From: Bacteroidetes bacterium 2013_40CM_41_45
GTDB taxonomy: Bacteria > Bacteroidota > Bacteroidia > AKYH767-A > 2013-40CM-41-45
Reading direction: 5' to 3'
Assembly: GCA_002215675.1 (NCBI GenBank)
Contig: NGFH01000002.1
Span: 409,887-473,886 of the forward strand
DNA: 64,000 nt
Shown: positions 52,320 to 60,013 of the stretch, piece after piece
Layout: every line of letters begins with the position of its first letter
How positions within the stretch are numbered: the first letter of the stretch is position 1
The notes under the pieces: model-generated
Seen by the model: only the letters and a program-made list of their open reading frames with translations
Told to the model about the DNA's origin: nothing
Database searches by the model: none
Position numbers and translations under genes: made by a program

Positions 52320-52745
52320 TTAAGCTTGCAAAAGTTTTGGAATATCAATCTTGCGCATCTTCAGCATTGCCTGCATCACTCTTCCTGCGCGTGCCGGGTC
52401 TTTGTCCTGCATCAGTTCTCCTAAAGAATTCGGAATCACCTGCCATGATAAACCGTACTTGTCCTTCAGCCAGCCGCACATAGATTCTTCTCCGCCTTCC
52501 GTAAGTTTTTCCCAATAATAATCCACCTCTTGCTGGTCTTTGCAGCTTATAAATAAAGAAATAGCTTCTGTAAATTTAAACATAGGCCCGCCATTGAGAG
52601 CCATAAACTGCTGTCCTTCCAGTTCAAACGTTACTATCATAGGGGCTGAGTGCAATATTTTTGAATTCTTAAATATCGAGCAATAAAATTTTGCTGCCTC
52701 CTCGGCTTGTTTGTCGAACCACAAGAATGTTATTATTGTTTGCAT
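52320..52745 (-). CDS. VOC-fold PhnB-like protein
   Basis: 141 residues when started at ATG 52745 (MQTIITFLWFDKQAEEAAKFYCSIF); eight more residues are possible. PhnB/3-demethylubiquinone-9 methyltransferase-like vicinal-oxygen-chelate family. Contains FELEGQQFMALNGGPMFKFTEAISLFI and SMCGWLKDKYGLSWQVIP. Despite the family name it need not be a methyltransferase. Confidence 0.88.
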   Translation of the reverse strand: MQTIITFLWFDKQAEEAAKFYCSIFKNSKILHSAPMIVTFELEGQQFMALNGGPMFKFTEAISLFISCKDQQEVDYYWEKLTEGGEESMCGWLKDKYGLSWQVIPNSLGELMQDKDPARAGRVMQAMLKMRKIDIPKLLQA

Positions 52746-52779
52746 GATATGTTGATTTGGTTTCTGCAAACATAGGATA

Positions 52780-52818
52780 AAAACAAAATCCCGAACTGCT
52801 GTGATAAACAGTTCGGGA
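52780..52818 (-). terminator. intrinsic terminator of glnA
   Basis: TCCCGAACTG (52789-52798) and CAGTTCGGGA (52809-52818) form a perfect 10-base stem with a 10-base loop. On the minus strand it is followed by TTTTGTTTTT. It lies 26 bases after the glnA stop. Confidence 0.85.
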
Positions 52819-52844
52819 CGGAAATTAAATGCGTTAAGTTATAC

Positions 52845-55037
52845 CTATCGAATCGTTACCAGTTCCCTGTATTTGGGCAGGGGCCACATCTCATCATCAA
52901 CCAGCATTTCCAGCTTGTCAACATGGGTGCGAATTTCATCAAAGTATGGTTTCACCTTATCGCAATAAGCAATCGCTTTATCACGCGCACTCTCAATCCG
53001 GTTCGCCTTTTTGCGGGCTTCAATCATCGCGTCCGCATTTTTCTTGATGGCTGATACATGCGAAGAAATTTCTTCTATCATTTCAATCTGCGTGGAATAT
53101 GAAGATGCTTTTATGCCAATGCCCTTGAGGCGCTCTACATTTTCAGAAAGTTTCATCTGGTAGTTGAGCGCAACGGGAATAATGTGGTTCGCAGCAAGGT
53201 CGCCAATTACGCGCGCTTCAATCTGGATTTTCTTGGTGTAGGTCTCCAGCATAATTTCATGACGAGCTTCAATTTCTCTCTCGCTGAAAATGTGGTTGTC
53301 GTGAAACAGCTTCTCCGATTTCTTGGAAACATATGCATCCAGCGCCAGCGGTGTGGTTTCTATGTTAGACAAGCCGCGCTTTGCAGCTTCTTTTTTCCAT
53401 TCATCGCTGTAATTATTTCCCTCGAAGAGAATATTCTTGGATGAAACAATATAGGAGCGAAGCACTTTCATAATCGCTTCGTCTTTTTTGATATCCTTTT
53501 CCAAAAGAGCATCCACTTCCTCTTTTAACAAACGAAGCTGGTTGGCGACAATAGCATTCAGTACCATCATGGGCGAAGAGCAGTTTGCCGAAGAACCGAC
53601 AGCGCGGAACTCGAACTTATTCCCCGTAAAGGCAAACGGAGAAGTGCGGTTGCGGTCGGTGTTATCGAGAAGAATTTCCGGAATCTTTCCGATGTTAAGT
53701 TTGATTTGCGTTTTCTCTTCCGGTGTCATCTTGTTTTTCTTTACCATAGTTTCTATTTCATCAAGAACATAGGTAAGCTGCGAGCCGATAAAAATAGACA
53801 TGATGGCAGGTGGCGCTTCATTGGCTCCCAGGCGATGGTCGTTTGCTGCCGATGCAATGCTTGCTCTCAGCAAATCGGCATTATCATGAACGGCCTTGAT
53901 AATGGAAATAAAAAACGTGAGGAACTGTAAATTGGTCTTTGGCGTTTTACCGGGCGACAAAAGATTTTTCCCCGTGTTGGTAACCAGCGACCAGTTGTTA
54001 TGTTTTCCGCTTCCGTTAATTCCGGCATACGGTTTTTCGTGAAACAATACTTTAAAGTTATGTCTGCGCGCTACCTTGTCCATCAAATCCATAAGAAGCA
54101 GGTTATGGTCAACGGCAAGATTTATTTCTTCAAACACGGGAGCACACTCAAACTGACTCGGTGCAACTTCGTTGTGGCGAGTCTTGAGCGGTATGCCCAA
54201 TTTCCACGCTTCAGATTCAAAGTCATTCATGAAAGCATAAACGCGGTCGGGAATGGAACCGAAGTAGTGGTCCTCAAGCTGCTGGCCTTTTGCAGGCGAG
54301 TGGCCAAATACTGTTCTGCCGGTAATCACCATATCAGGGCGTGCATCAAAGAGAGAAATGTCAACCAAAAAATATTCCTGTTCTACACCGAGCGTGGCGT
54401 TTACGCGCGTAACATCTTTATCAAAATACTGACAGACATCCACGGCTGCTTTATCCAGCGTGTGAAGCGCTTTCAGCAGCGGTGCTTTGTAATCAAGGGT
54501 TTCGCCTGTATAAGAAACAAACACCGTAGGGATGCAAAGCGTTTTCCCTCCCGGGCCTTCCATGATGAAAGCCGGTGAGCCTGCGTCCCATGCCGTGTAG
54601 CCGCGCGCTTCAAACGTGTTGCGGATGCCGCCGCTCGGAAAGCTGGATGCATCAGGTTCCTGCTGCGCTAATGCATTACCGGAAAAATGTTCTATCGCCT
54701 GGCCGCTTTCTGACAGTTCAAAAAATGAATCGTGCTTTTCTGCCGTCATGCCTGTAAGCGGCTGAAACCAATGCGTGTAATGCGATGCACCGTTCACATT
54801 AGCCCATTCTTTCATTCCCAAGGCGACTTGTGATGAAACTTTCCTGTCAATGCTTTGCCCGGTTTCAATGGCTTCCACAACGCTGCGGTACACTTCCTTA
54901 GGGAGATACTTTTGCATTGTATCTCGGGAAAATACGTTGGTTGCGAAATAGTCGGAAACTTTCTTTCCGGGAGCTTCGGATGTTACCGGTGTGCGGTTAA
55001 TACTGTTTTCAATTGCTTTAAAACGAAAATGTGCCAT
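52845..55037 (-). CDS. glnA: glutamine synthetase type III
   Basis: 730 residues, the large GSIII (GlnN) form found in Bacteroidota and cyanobacteria. The N-terminal domain is characteristic (YFATNVFSRDTMQKYLPKEVYRSV). Catalytic segments: GVEQEYFLVDISLF, KTRHNEVAPSQFECAPVFEE, FHEKPYAGINGSGKHNNWSL, DRNRTSPFAFTGNKFEFRAVGSSANCSSPM. It assimilates ammonium. The upstream region has GGGGGTATG direct repeats and a heptad tract. Confidence 0.96.
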   Translation of the reverse strand: MAHFRFKAIENSINRTPVTSEAPGKKVSDYFATNVFSRDTMQKYLPKEVYRSVVEAIETGQSIDRKVSSQVALGMKEWANVNGASHYTHWFQPLTGMTAEKHDSFFELSESGQAIEHFSGNALAQQEPDASSFPSGGIRNTFEARGYTAWDAGSPAFIMEGPGGKTLCIPTVFVSYTGETLDYKAPLLKALHTLDKAAVDVCQYFDKDVTRVNATLGVEQEYFLVDISLFDARPDMVITGRTVFGHSPAKGQQLEDHYFGSIPDRVYAFMNDFESEAWKLGIPLKTRHNEVAPSQFECAPVFEEINLAVDHNLLLMDLMDKVARRHNFKVLFHEKPYAGINGSGKHNNWSLVTNTGKNLLSPGKTPKTNLQFLTFFISIIKAVHDNADLLRASIASAANDHRLGANEAPPAIMSIFIGSQLTYVLDEIETMVKKNKMTPEEKTQIKLNIGKIPEILLDNTDRNRTSPFAFTGNKFEFRAVGSSANCSSPMMVLNAIVANQLRLLKEEVDALLEKDIKKDEAIMKVLRSYIVSSKNILFEGNNYSDEWKKEAAKRGLSNIETTPLALDAYVSKKSEKLFHDNHIFSEREIEARHEIMLETYTKKIQIEARVIGDLAANHIIPVALNYQMKLSENVERLKGIGIKASSYSTQIEMIEEISSHVSAIKKNADAMIEARKKANRIESARDKAIAYCDKVKPYFDEIRTHVDKLEMLVDDEMWPLPKYRELVTIR

Positions 55038-55046
55038 AGGCGGTCT

Positions 55047-55081
55047 GAGGTTTGAAGTTTGAGGTTTTGGGTTTAAGGTCG
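55047..55081. repeat. five-heptad tract upstream of glnA
   Basis: GAGGTTT, GAAGTTT, GAGGTTT, TGGGTTT, AAGGTCG in register, starting 10 bases before the glnA start on the map. It therefore lies inside the glnA leader, if the TATATTTG box at 55140 is the promoter. Confidence 0.7.
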
Positions 55082-55139
55082 AAGATGCTGACCGTAAGCG
55101 TCAGTATTAAAATTTAGTGTTATTTTTATTAGAGGTGTG

Positions 55140-55215
55140 CAAATATAGGGGGTATGAATAATATTTTATATGTTTTCGGTGGCTAACATATAATTTTATA
55201 GGGGGGTATGCAAAA
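55140..55215 (-). promoter_or_regulatory. glnA upstream region with -7 box and direct repeats
   Basis: The minus-strand TATATTTG at 55147-55140 fits TAnnTTTG. Just beyond it two GGGGGTATG direct repeats occur, near 55148 and 55202, about 54 bases apart. They could be operator sites. The 301-base gap between glnA and the TonB-like gene otherwise holds only the heptad tract (55047-55081) and a plus-strand promoter at 55305. Confidence 0.4.
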
Positions 55216-55304
55216 AAAACATATACTTTTTTACTAACAGGAGTTAAAAACAGGAGGCACCCGCTTATTTTATGTATTTTTAATAGTTAAAGACCGGTAT
55301 ATCA

Positions 55305-55332
55305 TTGTTTTCAGAACAGCACGTTATGTTTG
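55305..55332 (+). promoter_or_regulatory. promoter of the TonB C-terminal-domain gene
   Basis: TATGTTTG at 55325-55332 with TTG at 55305-55307 (spacing 17). It ends 6 bases before the ATG at 55339. Confidence 0.4.
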
Positions 55333-55338
55333 CATTCC

Positions 55339-55779
55339 ATGAAAAAGAAAGCAAGACCTGAGAGTTTTATTCGCCAGCCCAAATATGCAGGAGGTAAAAA
55401 AGCGCTGGACGAATTTATCCATACGAATTTGCGATACCCTGAAGAGGCATTGAAGAATAGGGTAGAGGGATCAGTTACCGTTAAGTACGATGTAGATGCT
55501 TTTGGAAAGGTATCGGATGTTTCCATTGTTCATGGGATAGGATATGGATGCGATGAAGAAGCATTACGGTTGGTAAAAATGCTCAGGTATGAAAAGAAAA
55601 AATACAGAGGGCTGCGTGTTGTATTTCATCAGACCATTGTGATTCACTTTCATCTTCCGGGAGGCAGAGTCAACCCCCGGCAACAGGAAATGAAAATCCA
55701 GTACCAGTACACGGAAAAGAATTCTCCGAAGCCGGGAGAAGGAAAAATATCGTATACCATAGTTCCGGGCAAGAAATAG
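55339..55779 (+). CDS. stand-alone TonB C-terminal domain protein
   Basis: 146 residues. Start at ATG 55339 (MKKKARPESF); a TTG 9 bases upstream is less likely. The TonB_C domain covers about 18-110: YAGGKKALDEFIHTNLRYPEEALKNRVEGSVTVKYDVDAFGKVSDVSIVHGIGYGCDEEALRLV. It lacks the N-terminal membrane helix and proline-rich linker of TonB and has no signal peptide, so it would stay in the cytosol unless attached otherwise. The tail (QQEMKIQYQYTEKNSPKPGEGKISYTIVPGKK) is polar. Confidence 0.82.
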   Translation: MKKKARPESFIRQPKYAGGKKALDEFIHTNLRYPEEALKNRVEGSVTVKYDVDAFGKVSDVSIVHGIGYGCDEEALRLVKMLRYEKKKYRGLRVVFHQTIVIHFHLPGGRVNPRQQEMKIQYQYTEKNSPKPGEGKISYTIVPGKK

Positions 55780-55847
55780 ATATTCTGTAAATTTCAAATC
55801 ATCTACAGAACTTATCTCAAAAATGTTTTTTGCTTTTTTTTCCTTCC

Positions 55848-55926
55848 GCTTACCCCTCACCCCTAAAGGGGAATCCCCGCTTCATAGTGCCGGGAGCGGT
55901 TCTCCCTTTAGGGAGTCAGAGGGTAG
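55848..55926. repeat. REP-like element, GCTTACCC family, copy 2
   Basis: GCTTACCC at 55848 and GGGTAGC at 55927 are the inverted ends. Inside are CCCCT-AAA-GGGG, AATCCCC and a TCCCTTTAGGGA palindrome. The same ends and a CCC(C)TAAA/TTTAGGG core occur at 33731-33839. It lies in the gap before recG. Confidence 0.6.
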
Positions 55927-55975
55927 CAATGGAAAAAAACATTTTTGAGCGGCTTGTGCTTACTTTCGTATCGGA

Positions 55976-58087
55976 ATGATGACGCAGAAAAATTTCTGGC
56001 AGACTCCTGTAGAATTCATCAAAGGCATAGGGCCTGAGCGTGCAAAGCTGCTCAAGGATGAGCTTGGCATTGCTACCTATTATGATTTGTTTTCTCATTT
56101 CCCATACCGATATATAGACCGTTCACGATTTTACAAAACCACAGAAATAAAAGACGACAGCACTTATTTTCAGCTTAAAGGAAAACTGGTTTCCCTTCGC
56201 CCCGAGGGTAGCCGTTATACTAAAAAACTGGTTGGTAATTTTTCTGATGGTTATGGAAAAGTAGAATTGATTTGGTTCAACAGGATAAATTGGGTTGAAA
56301 AGGCGCTGCAACCCGGCAGGGAATATGTTCTATTCGGCAAGCCAAGTATTTATAAGAAGCAATTCTCTTTCATTCATCCCGAACTGACACCCATTGATGA
56401 CGCGACATCGGTAACATTGTCATCCTTCATGCCATTCTACCATACAACCGAAAAAATGAAATCAAAAGGCATAGACAGCAGGACCATTGCACGGTTTATG
56501 AGGGCGCTCAAAGAAAAAATCCGTGAGCCTGTGCCGGAAATTCTTCCTTCAAAAATTATTTCTTTCAATAAACTTTCCGGGCGTCACGATGCATTTCTCC
56601 ACATTCATTTTCCTAAGGGTGATGATTCGCTAAGCAAAGCCCGCTTCCGTCTTAAGTTTGAAGAACTGTTTTTGTTACAATTGGAACTTCTTGCAATGAA
56701 GCAGGCCAGAGTAGAAAAGAAAAATGGTTTTTTATTTCCCGTTGTAGGGGAAAAGTTCAATACCTACTACAAGGAAAAATTGCCGTTTAAACTTACCGAA
56801 GCGCAAAAAAAAGTGATTCGTGAAATCCGCATTGATACCGTTTCCGGTTTCCAGATGAACCGCCTGCTCCAGGGTGATGTGGGAAGCGGTAAAACGATAG
56901 TAGCACTGCTGTCGCTGCTTCTTGCTATTGACAATGGTTTCCAGGCATGCCTGATGGCGCCTACCGAAATACTGGCGCAGCAGCACTTTCAATACATCTC
57001 TAAGCAGCTTTACGGAATGGGAACGAATGTCACTCTGTTGACAGGTTCCACAACAAAAGCTCAGCGAAAAAAAATATTCCCGGCATTGCTCAATGGCAGA
57101 ATAAAATTAATCATCGGCACGCATGCGCTAATTGAAGATAATATTCAGTTCGAAAACCTGGGAATGGTTGTCATAGACGAGCAGCATCGTTTTGGTGTGG
57201 CGCAGCGCGCGCAGCTGTGGTCAAAAGAAAATAGTGCGCCTCATGTGCTGGTCATGACGGCAACTCCTATTCCGCGCACGCTCGCCATGACATTGTATGG
57301 CGATTTGGATGTCTCCGTTATTTATGAAATGCCGCCTGGTCGTAAATCTATTAAGACCTATCATCGTAATGAGTCGCTGCGTCTGCGCATGTATGGTTTT
57401 ATTCGGGAGCAGATTGCAAAAGGCAGGCAGGCCTATATTGTGTATCCCATTATTGAAGAATCAGAAACGCTCGATTACAAAAATCTCGTTCAGGGTTTTG
57501 AAACATTGAAAACAGTTTTTCCGCAACCGGAATATTCACTCAGCATTTTGCACGGAAGAATGAATTCCAAGGAAAAGGAATACCAGATGGAACAGTTCAG
57601 AAGCGGTAAGTCGCAGATTATGGTTGCAACCACCGTAATTGAAGTAGGCGTGGATGTTCCCAATGCTTCTTTAATGGTAATAGAAAGTGCGGAGCGGTTT
57701 GGACTTGCGCAGTTGCACCAGCTTCGCGGGCGAGTGGGAAGAGGAGCGGAGCAATCATTTTGTATCCTGATGACTTCAGGGAAGCTGTCAGAAGTTGCAC
57801 ACCGCAGAATGAAGACAATGGAACAAACCAATGACGGTTTTAAAATTGCAGAAGTTGATTTAGAACTCCGCGGGCCGGGTGACATACAAGGAACGCGCCA
57901 GAGCGGTGTCCTGAACCTGAAAATAGCGAACATTGCTGTTGATGGGCAGTTGCTGGCACTCACAAGAAGCGAAGCAGTAAAACTTTTTAAGGAAGACCAC
58001 GATTTATCTTTGAAAGAAAATACTGTGCTTAAAAATTATATCGAAGAAAATTTGCAGCAAGCAAAATTCTGGAGCTCGGTTAGTTGA
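55976..58087 (+). CDS. recG: ATP-dependent DNA helicase RecG
   Basis: 703 residues. Wedge OB domain (FQLKGKLVSLRPEGSRYTKKLVGNFSDGYGKVELIWFN), Walker A LLQGDVGSGKTIVALL, DEQH box VIDEQHRFGVAQR, TATPIPRTLAMTLYGD, ATTVIEVGVDVPNASLMVIESAERFGLAQLHQLRGRVGRG. Reverses stalled replication forks. Two adjacent ATGs are present at the start; the first is at 55976. A TACTTTCG box lies 7 bases upstream. Confidence 0.97.
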   Translation: MMTQKNFWQTPVEFIKGIGPERAKLLKDELGIATYYDLFSHFPYRYIDRSRFYKTTEIKDDSTYFQLKGKLVSLRPEGSRYTKKLVGNFSDGYGKVELIWFNRINWVEKALQPGREYVLFGKPSIYKKQFSFIHPELTPIDDATSVTLSSFMPFYHTTEKMKSKGIDSRTIARFMRALKEKIREPVPEILPSKIISFNKLSGRHDAFLHIHFPKGDDSLSKARFRLKFEELFLLQLELLAMKQARVEKKNGFLFPVVGEKFNTYYKEKLPFKLTEAQKKVIREIRIDTVSGFQMNRLLQGDVGSGKTIVALLSLLLAIDNGFQACLMAPTEILAQQHFQYISKQLYGMGTNVTLLTGSTTKAQRKKIFPALLNGRIKLIIGTHALIEDNIQFENLGMVVIDEQHRFGVAQRAQLWSKENSAPHVLVMTATPIPRTLAMTLYGDLDVSVIYEMPPGRKSIKTYHRNESLRLRMYGFIREQIAKGRQAYIVYPIIEESETLDYKNLVQGFETLKTVFPQPEYSLSILHGRMNSKEKEYQMEQFRSGKSQIMVATTVIEVGVDVPNASLMVIESAERFGLAQLHQLRGRVGRGAEQSFCILMTSGKLSEVAHRRMKTMEQTNDGFKIAEVDLELRGPGDIQGTRQSGVLNLKIANIAVDGQLLALTRSEAVKLFKEDHDLSLKENTVLKNYIEENLQQAKFWSSVS

Positions 58088-58096
58088 TTGAAGATT

Positions 58097-58783
58097 ATGG
58101 AAACAAAAGAAAATCCAGGAACGCACCATTTCAGAAATACGATTGCCGGCAGTGTGGCGCTTCCGTTTTTATTTGTGCTGTTGCTCTGGATAATAAAACT
58201 TGTGGAAACCCTTTCGGGTGAATCATTTGCTGATTTCGGAATCATTCCAAGAACATTTTCAGGACTTAAAGGAATTCTGACTTCCATTTTTATTCATGCT
58301 GATTTTAATCACCTGTTGAGTAACACCTTTCCGCTTTTGATTCTCGGAAGCGGGCTCATGTTTTTTTACCGTGATGTGGCACTGAAAGTTTTTGTGCTCA
58401 TATGGCTGATGAGTGGTTTTTGGGTATGGTTGTTTGCCCGTCCGTCATCACACATAGGTGCCAGCGGTTTGATTTACGGAATAGCGGCATTTCTTTTTCT
58501 CAGCGGAGTGCTGAAGAAAAATAAAAACCTTCTTGCTATTTCATTGCTCACCGTATTCCTGTATGGAGGGCTTGCCTGGGGAATTTTCCCGGTTGCTGAA
58601 CGTATTTCCTGGGAAGCGCATCTTGCAGGTGGGCTTGCCGGTTTTTTCTGCGCCTTCGTTTTCCGGGATGAAGGTCCGCTAAAAGAAGAAAAAAAATGGG
58701 ATGATGAAGATGAGGATGATGATGAAAATGCAGAATGGAAAATTGCCGGGAAAAATTCTAATGGTTCTGATGTTACAAACTGA
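58097..58783 (+). CDS. rhomboid-family intramembrane serine protease
   Basis: 228 residues with six membrane helices. The catalytic Ser is in HIGASGLIYG (near 129) and the His in WEAHLAGGLAGFF. The first loop has FIHADFNHLLSNTFPLLILGSG, typical of rhomboids. The C-terminal ~35 residues are very acidic (WDDEDEDDDENAEWK). It starts 9 bases after recG; ATG 58097 is preferred to an upstream TTG. Substrates unknown. Confidence 0.92.
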   Translation: METKENPGTHHFRNTIAGSVALPFLFVLLLWIIKLVETLSGESFADFGIIPRTFSGLKGILTSIFIHADFNHLLSNTFPLLILGSGLMFFYRDVALKVFVLIWLMSGFWVWLFARPSSHIGASGLIYGIAAFLFLSGVLKKNKNLLAISLLTVFLYGGLAWGIFPVAERISWEAHLAGGLAGFFCAFVFRDEGPLKEEKKWDDEDEDDDENAEWKIAGKNSNGSDVTN

Positions 58784-58813
58784 GAACTACTTTTTTTTCG
58801 AAGACCAGCATCA

Positions 58814-60013
58814 TCATTGGAACAGTTCAAACATTTTCCGGGCAAGAGCTTCCCTGTCATAATCTTTTGCCAGCATTGCCTCGCCGGCCTTTACTTCTTC
58901 TCTTAATATAGAATTGTTTTTCAGCTCAAGAAATTTTGAAATAAAATCTTTTTCATTTTCCGGTTCAAAACAGACGCCTGCATTATATTTCATCAGCAGC
59001 CGGCTTGCTTCGCCTTTCACTCCAAGCAAAACGGGAATTTTCATAGCGGCCAGCTCAAAAAGTTTTGATGGAATAACTTTTTCAAATGCCTCTGACTTGC
59101 GGAGGTTAATTAATCCTATGTCGAGTAACGAAAGATATGCGCTTACTTCTTCCCTTGGAACATTGCTGAGAAAAGTTATATTATTCAGCTTCAATTTAGC
59201 CGCCTGTTTTATCAATTCATCTTTCTTTGCCCCTTCACCAATAAATAAAAAATGAATGGAGTGGTCTCCGAGTTTGTTGATGCAGTTAATGATGAAATCA
59301 AGTTTATGCGCCATGCCATGCGTACCCATATACCCGGTAATAAATTTTCCTTCAAGGTGAAGTTTCCTTAGCAGAGTCATGTTTTTATCCACCGGATGAA
59401 AATTATATTTGCTGATGCCATTGCTGATGCAGAAAATTTTTGTTCTATTAATTCCTCTGCTAACAATAGCAGCGATAAATGCCTCGCTTACGACTACAAT
59501 CTTCCATGCTCTGCGGTAAAGTAGTTTTTCAATCCACGACAAAAAATTGATAATAAAATTTTTCTTCATAACGTCAACACCCACTATGGATTCCGGCCAT
59601 AAGTCGCGTACTTCAAAAATAAGTTTCTTATTTCTCAGGAAAGAAATTACACCCCCTGAAACGGCAGTAAAAAATTGCGGAGAAGTTGCAATAATAATGT
59701 CGAATGAAAAAAATAATCCTGCAAAAAAGGAAACGATGCCGAAAGAAAGATAATCCAGCGAACGTCTTACAATACCTCTGTTAGCCGAAATATATGTCCA
59801 GATACGAATGACGTTTATACCTTCAATATTCTCTTTTTGAAAAAGTTTGTTTCTATATCCCGGATATATTTTTCCCCCGGGGAAATTCGGAAAACAAGTG
59901 ATGATTGTAACTTCTGCACCTGCTTTCACCCATTCGCGGCAATGCTCAAATGTGCGGGTAGCAGGAGCGTTAACTTCAGGAGGAAAATTATCGGTAAGAA
60001 AAAGAATTTTCAT
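58814..60013 (-). CDS. glycosyltransferase family 4, WbuB-like
   Basis: 399 residues with GT-B fold. MKILFLTDNFPPEVNAPATRTFEHCREWVKAGAEVTIITCFPNFPGGKIYPGY is the usual WbuB N-terminus. FITGYMGTHGMAHKLDFIINC starts the C-terminal Rossmann half, and VIPSKLFELAAMKIPVL is the sugar-donor loop. It transfers a sugar in O-antigen or capsule synthesis. It overlaps the heparinase-like gene by four bases. Confidence 0.92.
   Translation of the reverse strand: MKILFLTDNFPPEVNAPATRTFEHCREWVKAGAEVTIITCFPNFPGGKIYPGYRNKLFQKENIEGINVIRIWTYISANRGIVRRSLDYLSFGIVSFFAGLFFSFDIIIATSPQFFTAVSGGVISFLRNKKLIFEVRDLWPESIVGVDVMKKNFIINFLSWIEKLLYRRAWKIVVVSEAFIAAIVSRGINRTKIFCISNGISKYNFHPVDKNMTLLRKLHLEGKFITGYMGTHGMAHKLDFIINCINKLGDHSIHFLFIGEGAKKDELIKQAAKLKLNNITFLSNVPREEVSAYLSLLDIGLINLRKSEAFEKVIPSKLFELAAMKIPVLLGVKGEASRLLMKYNAGVCFEPENEKDFISKFLELKNNSILREEVKAGEAMLAKDYDREALARKMFELFQ

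Noticed and set aside
53184-54578. Plus-strand open frames of up to 192 codons opposite glnA
   Set aside because: Antisense to conserved glutamine synthetase segments; composition looks like a reverse-strand shadow.
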